Source of the DNA: Desulfatitalea sp. UBA4791
Lineage (GTDB): Bacteria > Desulfobacterota > Desulfobacteria > Desulfobacterales > Desulfosarcinaceae
Reading direction: 5' to 3'
NCBI GenBank assembly: GCA_002402905.1
Contig: DHGT01000124.1
Coordinates: forward strand, 34,387-98,386
Length of the DNA: 64,000 bases
How positions within the stretch are numbered: the first letter of the stretch is position 1; each line of letters starts with the position of its first letter. The translations under genes and the position numbers were made by a program. The notes below the pieces were generated by a model. That model was given only the letters and a program-made list of their open reading frames with translations, was not told the DNA's origin and did not search any database. Of this stretch, positions 15,739 to 25,605 are shown one piece after another.

Positions 15739-17502
15739 ATGCATCCCGACAGACAAGCGCAGGTCGCCCAAGCATCCGATCTGGTGTGGAATGGTTATGG
15801 GAAGTACACACGTGCATTTTCGTATATCTCCCAACGCGCCGCGGTCCGTTTCGAGCGGCGCGACTGGCTCGGCATGCGCCAGGATACGGCTCGGCGACTC
15901 GATTTGTACACCAAGGTGGTGGTAGACACGTCTCGAAAACTCATCGATTTGTCAGGCCCGCAGGTCCAGAATCCTGCCGTATGGCGGAAGATAAAGCAAT
16001 ACTTCCAGGAACGGGCGCATCATCGTCATGACGCCGAACTGGCCTGCACCTTCTACAACTCGGTCAACCGCCGGATCCTGCAAACGGTCGGCATCGATCC
16101 GGATCTTGAATTCATTGCCCCTCAACCCTCGCCCGACACCCCGCCCGATCATGCCCCCCTGATGTTCTCTCTGGAGGTTTCCAAGGTGACCGATGAGACC
16201 ATCAAGGGCCTGATCGACCGTTTCAGACTGTGCACGCCTTTTGCGGATGTTGCGACCGATGCCCGCCTGTGCGCCGAACGCATCAATCTTCGCCTCAAGT
16301 CCATTGGCGGAGGTCATTGGCGAACGACCCTGCGCATCGACATGGTTGCCTCCCCGTTTTACCGGGAGATGGGGGCCTACCTGATCGGCCGCATGCGTAT
16401 GGCGAATGTTCAGATGCCGCTGGTTTTCGCGTTAGGCAACGGTCCCGACGGGCTTTACGTGGATGCCCTGTTGCTCAGAACCGAAGAAGTTCGGGTCCTG
16501 TTCAGCTTCAGTCACACCTATTTTCATGTTCAAACCGCATGTCCCGGCGAGTTGGTGCGCTTTTTAAAAGAACTGATGCCCACCAAGCGCATCGCCGAAC
16601 TCTATATCGGACTGGGATACAACAAGCACGGCAAGACCGAACTGTACCGGGACCTGATCGCCCACCGGGAGGTCTGCGGCCTGGATCGCTTCCAATTTTC
16701 CCCCGGACAGCGGGGCATGGTCATGATCGCCTTCAACATGCCCCAGGACAACCTGATCTACAAACTGATCCGAGACCGCTTCGCCTCTCCCAAGCACGCC
16801 ACCCCGCAGCAGGTGATGGAAAAGTACGACTATGTTTTCAGGCACGACCGGGCCGGACGCCTGATCGATGTGCAGACCTTCGAAAACCTGGAAATCGAGG
16901 ATTGCTGCTTTACCCCGGATTTGTTGAATGAAATTGAAACCGGTGCCCGGCGCACCGCCACCGTCGACGGCAACCGGGTCGTCCTGCACCATGTCTACGT
17001 GGAAAGACGTCTCATTCCCCTGGACGTCTATCTCAAACAAGCCGATGCCGCCGATGCCAAGGCGGCCGTCATCGATTATGGCCGGGCGATCAAGGACCTG
17101 GCGCACATCAATGTGTTTCCAGGGGATATGCTGCTTAAAAATTTCGGGGTCACCCAGTTGGGACGGGTCATTTTTTACGACTACGACGAATTGTGCCCGC
17201 TGACCGACTGCCATTTCCGTTGGCTGCCCCAGGCCCGGGCGTACGAAGACGAAATGGCTGCCGAACCGTGGTACATGGTGGCGGAAAACGACGTGTTTCC
17301 CGAGGAATTCGCCCGTTTCCTGGCCATGCCCGCGGATCTGCGGGACATCTTCATGAAACACCACGCCGATCTATTGACCCCCGAATTCTGGATCGAGAGC
17401 CAGGAGCAGATCCGCTCCGGTGCGCTGACCCCGATCCTGCCCTACAATCAAGCGCAACGGTTGCGGCCCGGCCACCTGTCCCAACCGGACCGGATCCCAT
17501 AA
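15739..17502 (+). CDS. aceK: Isocitrate dehydrogenase kinase/phosphatase
   Basis: A 587-residue protein, close to the 578 residues of the Escherichia coli enzyme and matching it along the length, including the regulatory N-terminus (NGYGKYTRAFSYISQRAA) and the kinase core (VVLHHVYVERRLIPLDVYL, then FYDYDELCPL). AceK phosphorylates isocitrate dehydrogenase to divert isocitrate into the glyoxylate bypass and reverses this when energy is short. The bypass enzymes follow directly. Start ATG 15739 has AAAGGCAGG ten bases upstream; the open frame extends further back, but that part overlaps the zinc-ribbon gene. The last ten or so codons (GHLSQPDRIP and stop) are contributed by a repeat element. 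Confidence 0.93.
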   Translation: MHPDRQAQVAQASDLVWNGYGKYTRAFSYISQRAAVRFERRDWLGMRQDTARRLDLYTKVVVDTSRKLIDLSGPQVQNPAVWRKIKQYFQERAHHRHDAELACTFYNSVNRRILQTVGIDPDLEFIAPQPSPDTPPDHAPLMFSLEVSKVTDETIKGLIDRFRLCTPFADVATDARLCAERINLRLKSIGGGHWRTTLRIDMVASPFYREMGAYLIGRMRMANVQMPLVFALGNGPDGLYVDALLLRTEEVRVLFSFSHTYFHVQTACPGELVRFLKELMPTKRIAELYIGLGYNKHGKTELYRDLIAHREVCGLDRFQFSPGQRGMVMIAFNMPQDNLIYKLIRDRFASPKHATPQQVMEKYDYVFRHDRAGRLIDVQTFENLEIEDCCFTPDLLNEIETGARRTATVDGNRVVLHHVYVERRLIPLDVYLKQADAADAKAAVIDYGRAIKDLAHINVFPGDMLLKNFGVTQLGRVIFYDYDELCPLTDCHFRWLPQARAYEDEMAAEPWYMVAENDVFPEEFARFLAMPADLRDIFMKHHADLLTPEFWIESQEQIRSGALTPILPYNQAQRLRPGHLSQPDRIP

Positions 17503-17522
17503 GGAGCATTCAGTTAGGATCC
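17470..17522 (+). repeat. Interspersed repeat, copy C, overlapping the 3' end of aceK
   Basis: From GGCCACCTGTCCC to TTCAGTTAGGATCC this matches the outer two-thirds of the repeat at 4428-4510 with a few substitutions. The in-frame TAA of aceK (17500-17502) falls inside it, so the element encodes the C-terminal tail of AceK. Confidence 0.7.
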
Positions 17523-17542
17523 CCGGGTGAAAAACAGCCTGG

Positions 17543-17570
17543 TTGACATCCAGAAGCCATCGCTTATTAT
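17543..17570 (+). promoter_or_regulatory. Sigma-70-type promoter for aceBA
   Basis: A perfect TTGACA (17543-17548), a 16-base spacer and TATTAT (17565-17570). It lies in the 265-base gap after aceK, so aceB and aceA probably have their own transcript in addition to any read-through from aceK. The leader downstream also contains an 11-base direct duplication (CCCACCGCATG twice, 17630-17651). Confidence 0.6.
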
Positions 17571-17767
17571 AGTTCCATCGCCGGGTTGGTAACTATCTGA
17601 ATGCCACTGCAATCCGTGGGGCTTTTCCGCCCACCGCATGCCCACCGCATGCCAATCGACTGACCTTCACGGCGATCGTTAGCCATCGTTCCGCCTTTGA
17701 ATGCACCATCTGGACTCAGGCCGCCACCCGGCGGCCTTAACCCGACAGGACCTTCCGGAGGCCTACC

Positions 17768-19366
<1,599 letters not shown>

Positions 19367-19383
19367 AGGAAAGGAGTTCGTTT

Positions 19384-20721
19384 ATGCAAACCATCGCTGA
19401 AAAAGCCCAGGCCCTTTGCGATCGGCTCTCTTGCCATGAAATATTTCCCGACGAGATTTCCGCACTGGAATATGTATGGGAAAACGATCCCCGTTGGACG
19501 GGCATCGTCCGGCCCTATAGCGCCGAAGACGTATTGAAATTGCGCGGCACCCTGAAGATCGAAAACACCCTGGCCGACGCCGGTGCTCAGCGACTCTGGC
19601 AACTGCTGCACACGGAAAAGTATATCCCGGCCCTGGGCGCCCTGACCGGGAACCAGGCGGTTCAGCAGGTCGAGGCCGGTTTGAAGGCCATCTACCTGAG
19701 CGGTTGGCAGGTGGCGGCCGACAACAATCTGGCCGGCCAGATGTATCCCGACCAAAGCCTCTACCCGGCCAACAGCGTGCCGTCCGTGGTGCGCAAAATC
19801 AACAACGCCCTTCGGCGCGCCGATCAGATCCAGGTGCTCGACGGCCGCAAAAACGGTCCCTATTGGTACGCCCCCATCGTGGCCGATGCGGAGGCCGGCT
19901 TCGGCGGGCCGCTCAATGCGTTCGAACTGATGCGTGACATGATCGAGGCCGGCGCCGCCGGAGTTCACTTCGAAGATCAACTGGCTTCGGCCAAAAAATG
20001 CGGTCACATGGGCGGCAAGGTACTTGTGCCGGCCCAGGAGTTCATCACCAAGCTGATCGCCGCTCGTCTGGCAGCGGACATCTGCGGCGTGCCCACCGTG
20101 CTCATCGCCCGCACCGACGCCGAGGCCGCCCGTCTGCTGACCAGCGACATCGACGAACGGGACAAGCCGTTTCTGCTCGATCAACCGCGATCCTCCGAGG
20201 GGTTTTACTATATCAACGCCGGCATCGACCTGGCCATTGCCCGCGGTCTGGCCTACGCCCCCTATGCCGACATCATCTGGTGCGAGACCCAGAAACCCGA
20301 CATCATTGAGGCCCGGCGCTTCGCCGAAGGCATTCATGCCAAATTTCCCGGCAAGCTCCTGGCCTACAACTGCTCGCCCTCTTTCAACTGGAAGGCGCAC
20401 CTGGACGACAAGGTTATCGCCAATTTTCAAAATGAATTGGCCGAAATGGGCTACAAATTCCAGTTCGTGACCCTGGCCGGCTTCCATACCCTGAACCTGG
20501 GCATGTTCGACCTGGCCCACAGCTACAAAACCGAAGGCATGGCCGCATACGCCCGTTTTCAGCAGGCGGAGTTCGCCCATGGCAAAGAGGACGGCTACAT
20601 GGCCACCACCCACCAGAAATTCGTGGGCACCGGCTATTTCGACCGTGTGCTCAACAGCATCACCGAAGGCCTATCTTCGGTTTCGGCCCTGAAAGGATCC
20701 ACCGAAGAGGCCCAGTTCTAG
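19384..20721 (+). CDS. aceA: Isocitrate lyase
   Basis: A 445-residue enzyme with the hallmark active-site loop KKCGHMGGK, in which C206 is the catalytic cysteine, and other family text such as PVVADAEAGFGG-like APIVADAEAGFGG and YNCSPSFNW. It splits isocitrate into glyoxylate and succinate. ATG 19384 follows AAAGGAG at a good distance and comes 17 bases after aceB. Together aceK, aceB and aceA let the cell grow on acetate, fatty acids or other acetyl-CoA sources without losing carbon as CO2. Length and motifs fit the proteobacterial class. Confidence 0.95.
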   Translation: MQTIAEKAQALCDRLSCHEIFPDEISALEYVWENDPRWTGIVRPYSAEDVLKLRGTLKIENTLADAGAQRLWQLLHTEKYIPALGALTGNQAVQQVEAGLKAIYLSGWQVAADNNLAGQMYPDQSLYPANSVPSVVRKINNALRRADQIQVLDGRKNGPYWYAPIVADAEAGFGGPLNAFELMRDMIEAGAAGVHFEDQLASAKKCGHMGGKVLVPAQEFITKLIAARLAADICGVPTVLIARTDAEAARLLTSDIDERDKPFLLDQPRSSEGFYYINAGIDLAIARGLAYAPYADIIWCETQKPDIIEARRFAEGIHAKFPGKLLAYNCSPSFNWKAHLDDKVIANFQNELAEMGYKFQFVTLAGFHTLNLGMFDLAHSYKTEGMAAYARFQQAEFAHGKEDGYMATTHQKFVGTGYFDRVLNSITEGLSSVSALKGSTEEAQF

Positions 20722-20832
20722 CTTCTCGGCGCGCCCACCATGGGCGTAAAGATCCTCGGTGTTGTTCTGTGCACCGCCTTTCTCGCCTGCGCCGTGCGGT
20801 TCTCCGCCGGCCAGGCGAACATCGATATCGCA

Positions 20833-22158
20833 ATGAAAAAGGCCAAAACCCGCATCATCCGGTTCCTCGAAACCGAAATCTGGCGTCTGGACAAGAGCGA
20901 TCTCCCCACGGTCAGGGCCCTCTTGCTCAAACCCATGCGGGTCCTGCTGTTGACCGTTCAAGGCTACGTACGCGACGACTGCGCCTTGCGGGCGTCGGCC
21001 CTGACGTTCTACAGCCTGCTGGCCGTCGTTCCGGTGGCCGCCATGGCCTTTGGCATCGCCAAGGGGTTTGGCCTGGAACAACGCCTGGAAAAGATGTTTT
21101 ATCAGCATTTGGCCGGCCAGGAAGTGGTCGTGGACAAAATTATCACGTTTGCCCGCTCGCTGTTGGCCAATACACAGGGCGGATTGATCGCCGGTATCGG
21201 GGTGGTGGTGCTGTTCTGGTCGGCCGTCAAGGTCCTCAACCACATCGAGGACACGCTCAACGACATCTGGAAGGTCCAATCCCGCTCGTTCGTCCGCAAA
21301 TTTACCGACTATCTGGCCATCCTGGTCATCGGCCCGCTGCTGGTCATCCTTTCGAGCAGCATCAACCTCTTCATCATGGCCCAGGTCGAGGCCATCACCG
21401 GCCGGTTGGCCCTGCTCAAAATGGCCAGCCCGGTGATCTTTCTGATGCTCAGATGGCTGCCCTTCGCATTGACCTGGCTCCTGTTCATTCTCATTTATAT
21501 CGTTCTGCCCAACACGCGCGTTCGGTTTTCCTCGGCCCTGCTGGCCGGTATCTTCGCCGGTACGCTGTTTCAAATCACCCAATGGGCCTATATCCACCTC
21601 CAGGTGTTTCTGTCCAACTATAACGCCATTTACGGCAGCTTCGCCGCGCTGCCCTTTTTCCTCATCTGGATGTATTTCAGTTGGATGATCGTGCTCATGG
21701 GTGCGCAATTCGCCTATGCCCATCAGCATGTGGATGCGTATGCCATGCAGGTCGATTTCCAGGAAATGAATTTACGCACGCGAAAATCGCATACCCTGAC
21801 GGTACTGCGGTTGATCGTTTCCAATTTTGAAAACGGCGGCCCGCCTCTTCCCATCCGGGAAATTGCGGAGCGTCTCGCGTGGCCCTCCGGACTGGTCGCG
21901 CTATTGATCGATCAATTGGTCCAAAGCAACATCGTTTCCGCGGTCGAAATGGAAACGGCGGAAGAGATCGGCTATCAACCGGCCCGGGATATTCATGGCA
22001 TAACGGTGGCCGATGTCCTGTTGCCCATGGGCGACGCAGCCCCGGAGGAGCGGAGGGCGCCAGTCGGGCATGGGGTTGAACGCATGATGGACGTGTTGGA
22101 CAAACTGGAACATGACATCCGGAAGGCACCGGCCAATCGCCTGGTCAAGGATCTCTGA
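20833..22158 (+). CDS. YihY/BrkB-family inner-membrane protein with C-terminal winged-helix-like tail
   Basis: A 441-residue protein whose central region has six predicted membrane segments and the family motifs LRASALTFYSLLAVVPVAAM and YGSFAALPFFLIWMYFSW. The last 120 or so residues are soluble and look like a DNA-binding-type winged helix (LPIREIAERLAWPSGLVALLIDQL), a tail seen in many family members. Old annotations as ribonuclease BN are wrong for this family; a transport or envelope role is more likely but unproven. I chose ATG 20833 (KKAKTRIIRFLETEIWRL), which fits homologues; an upstream ATG at 20740 would add 31 residues. Neither start has a strong ribosome site. Confidence 0.8.
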   Translation: MKKAKTRIIRFLETEIWRLDKSDLPTVRALLLKPMRVLLLTVQGYVRDDCALRASALTFYSLLAVVPVAAMAFGIAKGFGLEQRLEKMFYQHLAGQEVVVDKIITFARSLLANTQGGLIAGIGVVVLFWSAVKVLNHIEDTLNDIWKVQSRSFVRKFTDYLAILVIGPLLVILSSSINLFIMAQVEAITGRLALLKMASPVIFLMLRWLPFALTWLLFILIYIVLPNTRVRFSSALLAGIFAGTLFQITQWAYIHLQVFLSNYNAIYGSFAALPFFLIWMYFSWMIVLMGAQFAYAHQHVDAYAMQVDFQEMNLRTRKSHTLTVLRLIVSNFENGGPPLPIREIAERLAWPSGLVALLIDQLVQSNIVSAVEMETAEEIGYQPARDIHGITVADVLLPMGDAAPEERRAPVGHGVERMMDVLDKLEHDIRKAPANRLVKDL

Positions 22159-22170
22159 GGGGTTTGCGGG

Positions 22171-22752
22171 CTAAAAGATGTATTTGATCCCGACAAAACC
22201 GAGGACCAGCAACACCACGAAGGTGACCGCCATGAGGTCGAAATAGCGATCGATCACCCTCTGGATGCCGGGACCGAATTTGTAAATCAAGCCGGCGACC
22301 AGAAAAAAACGCGCCGAACGGGAAACCAGCGAGGCCAGCACAAAAACGGCGAAGTCGATCCGGAACATCCCGGCCGCGATGGTAAACACTTTGTAGGGAA
22401 TCGGTGTGAACCCGGCAATGCCCACGGCCCACGCGTTGTAACGCCGGTATAGATCACCGATATAGTCGACCTTGTCGGCAAAGCCGTAAAGCTCCACGAT
22501 GCGCTGGCCGATGCCGGTCATGAAGCCATAGCCGATGGCGTATCCGATACAGCCGCCAATGAGCGATCCCAACGCGCACACCCATGCATAGCGGAATGCC
22601 TTGGCGGGCTTGGCCACGGCCAGAGCGATAAGAAGCACATCCGGGGGGATTGGGAAAAACGAGGCCTCGGCCAGGGAGAGAAAAAAAAGGGCCCATGTGC
22701 TGTAAGGTGTCTCGGCCCAATGAAGCACCCAGTCGTACAGCCGTCGCAACAT
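22171..22752 (-). CDS. YqaA-type DedA/VTT-family membrane protein
   Basis: A 193-residue integral membrane protein. It carries the VTT-fold marks FFPIPPDVLL near the start and the glycine-rich GSLIGGCIGYAIGYGFM, then FTPIPYKVFTIAAGMF, with the paired prolines that enter the membrane as re-entrant loops. Relatives move lipids or lipid carriers across the inner membrane. The start ATG 22752 directly follows the pcm stop codon, so the two genes form an operon. Confidence 0.8.
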   Translation of the reverse strand: MLRRLYDWVLHWAETPYSTWALFFLSLAEASFFPIPPDVLLIALAVAKPAKAFRYAWVCALGSLIGGCIGYAIGYGFMTGIGQRIVELYGFADKVDYIGDLYRRYNAWAVGIAGFTPIPYKVFTIAAGMFRIDFAVFVLASLVSRSARFFLVAGLIYKFGPGIQRVIDRYFDLMAVTFVVLLVLGFVGIKYIF

Positions 22753-23397
22753 CTATGGCTCTCTCCAGCCGTGCTCCCCAATCAACTTGACAAAACGGCA
22801 GCCGCCGAGATTGACTTGGTGGATTCCTCTCTCATCGCGAACCAGCCGGACCAGATCCTGGCTGTACTGGTTGCCCACGGGAATCACCATTCGGCCGCCA
22901 ACCGCCAACTGGTTGACCAGGACGGCGGGGATTTCAGGCGCCCCGGCCGTCACGATGATCGCATCGAAAGGACTCTCGTCCCGCCATCCCGATGTACCGT
23001 CGGAATAACGGGTGACAATGTTATGGTATCCGAGTTGGTCGAAAAGCTTGCGCGCCTTGACATAGAGGCTGTGAATGCGTTCGATGGTGTAGACCCGAAA
23101 GGCGATCTGGGCCAGAATCGCCGCCTGGTATCCCGATCCGGTGCCGATCTCAAGAACGCGATCGTCCTTGGTCAGCTGGAGGGCCTGGGTCATTTCGGCC
23201 ACGATGTAGGGCTGGGAGATGGTCTGCTGCTCGCCGATGGGCAGGGGAAAATCGCTATAGGCCTGATCCATCAGGGCTTCACTGACGAAGAGATGTCGCG
23301 GCACTTTGCGCATGGCCGCCAACACGTTGGGGTCCGTGATACCCCGGGCCTCGATCTGCTTCTCGACCATGTCGTTGCGTAAACGATCAAACTTCAT
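22753..23397 (-). CDS. pcm: Protein-L-isoaspartate O-methyltransferase
   Basis: A 214-residue methyltransferase. The SAM-binding motif is VLEIGTGSGYQAAILA, and the family-specific segment GEQQTISQPYIVAEM and the closing region FVKLIGEHGW are present. It methylates isoaspartyl residues in aged proteins so that they can revert to aspartate. ATG 23397 (KFDRLRNDMVEKQI) matches the usual start and has GGGAGTGG upstream; the longer frame adds 19 unrelated residues. Confidence 0.93.
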   Translation of the reverse strand: MKFDRLRNDMVEKQIEARGITDPNVLAAMRKVPRHLFVSEALMDQAYSDFPLPIGEQQTISQPYIVAEMTQALQLTKDDRVLEIGTGSGYQAAILAQIAFRVYTIERIHSLYVKARKLFDQLGYHNIVTRYSDGTSGWRDESPFDAIIVTAGAPEIPAVLVNQLAVGGRMVIPVGNQYSQDLVRLVRDERGIHQVNLGGCRFVKLIGEHGWREP

Positions 23398-23519
23398 CGG
23401 CGTTTCCACTCCCGGCCACCGTCTATCAGAGCATCGGCACACGGTCAAGCGCATATTGAGGCCCCAGGACCCCGCAACTGTTCAATCTCCTTGGTTTTTA
23501 CCCGAATAGATCCTCCCGG

Positions 23520-24107
23520 TTAGATCTTGTAAATTACCCGATCTTCGGTAATGACGATATCCACATGCTTATCGTGGCTTTCCAGAGGAACCGACGAGAC
23601 AATCTGCAGTTCATAGACCAACCCCACCTTGCGGGTGGTAATGGGCAGGTCCGGAATCAACCGGTCGTAATAGCCATTGCCCTGTCCGACGCGACCTCCC
23701 TTTTCGTCCATGGCCACGCCGGGAATGATGGCGATATCCAGGCAATCGATGGGCACCGACTTGCATCTTTTGGGGTTGGGCTCCAGATTGCCCCGTGTGC
23801 CTTGAGCCAGGTCCCGGTTCAAATCGTCGACCTTGAACAGGCGCATGCTGCGCGAATTGGGATCGAATGCGGGCAACACGATGATCTTGCCGTACAGGTA
23901 GCTTCTTCGAATGATTTCCAGCGTATCTACTTCGTTCGGGGCAGGGGTGTACAACAGAACGATACGGGACTCTAAAAAATTAGCGAATTCAAACAACCGG
24001 TTCTCTATTGCGCGGGTGCGCTGGGTCACCTCATCGGCAGACAAAGCGGAGATCTTGCGTGCCACTTCGTTGCGGATGTCCTGCTTCTTCTCTCGAATTT
24101 CCTCCAT
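23520..24107 (-). CDS. fthC: 5-formyltetrahydrofolate cyclo-ligase
   Basis: A 195-residue enzyme with the diagnostic GRVGQGNGYYDRLIP motif near the C-terminus and the N-terminal EEIREKKQDIRNEV helix that follows the start in this family. It converts 5-formyl-THF to 5,10-methenyl-THF using ATP, which clears an inhibitory folate form. ATG 24107 has CCGGAG seven bases upstream; the open frame continues 21 codons further but without a better site. The gene runs divergently from serS. Confidence 0.9.
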   Translation of the reverse strand: MEEIREKKQDIRNEVARKISALSADEVTQRTRAIENRLFEFANFLESRIVLLYTPAPNEVDTLEIIRRSYLYGKIIVLPAFDPNSRSMRLFKVDDLNRDLAQGTRGNLEPNPKRCKSVPIDCLDIAIIPGVAMDEKGGRVGQGNGYYDRLIPDLPITTRKVGLVYELQIVSSVPLESHDKHVDIVITEDRVIYKI

Positions 24108-24183
24108 TGCGTTCTCCGGTAAACTGGGTGTGAAAAAAAGACCGTTTGCGGCAACCTCGGACAAGGTCAACTCATAATGATCA

Positions 24184-24212
24184 TTGACTAAATCATATGC
24201 CTACAGTATATT
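24184..24212 (+). promoter_or_regulatory. Sigma-70-type promoter for serS-thrC
   Basis: TTGACT (24184-24189), a 17-base spacer and TATATT (24207-24212). Transcription would start near 24219, giving a leader of about 110 bases that contains the hairpin at 24233-24277. Confidence 0.6.
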
Positions 24213-24232
24213 CTGAGCCATTGTTCACGTTT

Positions 24233-24277
24233 GGCCTCGTCTTCCTCGTTGGCTGGCAAGACCGAGGCCATCTTTTT
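24233..24277 (+). promoter_or_regulatory. Terminator-like hairpin in the serS leader (candidate attenuator)
   Basis: GGCCTCGTCTT (24233-24243) pairs with AAGACCGAGGCC (24258-24269), giving 11 base pairs with one bulged C and a 14-base loop. A run of five T (24273-24277) follows. It lies between a good promoter and the serS start, so it could end transcription early under some condition. No T-box consensus was found. It could equally terminate a very short RNA of about 60 bases. Confidence 0.5.
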
Positions 24278-24330
24278 CCGCATAAGATCCGGTTATCAGC
24301 AAAAAAATTTCGCCTAATATAGGGGCTCCC

Positions 24331-25605
24331 ATGTTAGAAATCAAGTTCGTGCGACAAAATTTGCCAACTGTTCAAAAAGCGGTCGAAAATCGAGGCGGTA
24401 CCGCTGATTGGGAGGCATTCAACCGCGCCGATGCGCAACGATCCGCCGTGTTGAACGAGATCGAGCAGTTGCGTCACCAGCGAAATGTGGCCTCCGAGCA
24501 GATCGCCCGATTGAAAAAAAACGGCCAGGCGGCCGATGCGCAGATGGCTGACATGCGATCGGTGGGAGACCGCATCAAACAGCTGGAAACAGAACTCACC
24601 GCCCAAGAGCAGATCCTTGGCGACATTCTACTCGGCATCCCCAATATCCCCGACCCATCGGTCCCGGTGGGTCGTGACGAAAAGGACAATCCGGTCATCA
24701 AAACCGTGGGTAGACCGCCCGAGTTCGACTTCCAGGCCAAGGGGCACTGGGACATCGGCGAACAGATGGGGATCCTGGATTTCGCCCGTGCCGCCAGAAT
24801 CGCCGGGGCGCGATTCCCCCTCTATCTGGGTGCCGGGGCTCACCTGGAACGCGCCCTGATCAACTTCATGCTGGATATCCACACCAATGAACACGGTTAT
24901 ACCGAAGTGCTGCCGCCGTTCATCGTCAACCGCCAGTCCATGACCCACACCGGCCAATTGCCCAAGTTCGAACAAGACCTGTTCAAACTGGAAAACTGGG
25001 ACTACTTCCTCATTCCCACCGCCGAAGTGCCGGTGACCAATATTCACCAGGGTGAGATCCTGACCGAGGAACAGCTGCCCGTCTATTACACGGCCTACAC
25101 CCCCTGCTTCCGTTCCGAAGCGGGTTCGTATGGCAAGGATACACGCGGACTGATCCGGCAGCACCAATTCAACAAGGTGGAGCTCGTCAAATTCGTCGAA
25201 CCGGAGCACTCCTATGAGGAGCTGGAGCGCCTGCTGCAGAACGCCGAAACGATCCTGCAACGCCTGGGCCTGCCCTACCGGGTGGTGACGCTGTGCACTG
25301 GGGACCTGGGCTTCTCTGCGGCCAAAACCTATGATATAGAGGTGTGGATGCCGGCTCAGAACATGTACCGCGAGATCTCTTCTTGCAGCAATTTCGAGGC
25401 GTTTCAGGCACGGCGGGCCAATATCCGTTTCAAACGTAAAGGCCAGAAAGGGACCCAGCTGGTTCACACCCTCAACGGGTCCGGCCTGGCCGTGGGACGC
25501 ACGGTGGCCGCCGTTCTCGAAAACTATCAGCAGGCTGATGGATCGGTGGTGATTCCCGAAGCCCTGCGGCCCTACATGGGGGGAAAGGAGAAGATCGCGC
25601 CATGA
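24331..25605 (+). CDS. serS: Seryl-tRNA synthetase
   Basis: A 424-residue class II synthetase. The N-terminal helical arm that grips tRNA-Ser is seen at about residues 30-100 (many Gln, Arg, Lys, Glu). Class II motif 2 is PCFRSEAGSYGKDTRGLIRQ and motif 3 is NGSGLAVGRTVAAVLEN. It charges tRNA-Ser and also provides the serine for selenocysteine synthesis. The stop overlaps the start of thrC by four bases, so the two are translated from one message. Confidence 0.95.
   Translation: MLEIKFVRQNLPTVQKAVENRGGTADWEAFNRADAQRSAVLNEIEQLRHQRNVASEQIARLKKNGQAADAQMADMRSVGDRIKQLETELTAQEQILGDILLGIPNIPDPSVPVGRDEKDNPVIKTVGRPPEFDFQAKGHWDIGEQMGILDFARAARIAGARFPLYLGAGAHLERALINFMLDIHTNEHGYTEVLPPFIVNRQSMTHTGQLPKFEQDLFKLENWDYFLIPTAEVPVTNIHQGEILTEEQLPVYYTAYTPCFRSEAGSYGKDTRGLIRQHQFNKVELVKFVEPEHSYEELERLLQNAETILQRLGLPYRVVTLCTGDLGFSAAKTYDIEVWMPAQNMYREISSCSNFEAFQARRANIRFKRKGQKGTQLVHTLNGSGLAVGRTVAAVLENYQQADGSVVIPEALRPYMGGKEKIAP

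Noticed and set aside
24108..24330. Possible 6S RNA next to the 5-formyl-THF cyclo-ligase gene
   Set aside because: The gene pair is classical, but the region shows no long irregular hairpin with a central bubble on the correct strand; the visible hairpin is short and better read as part of the serS leader.
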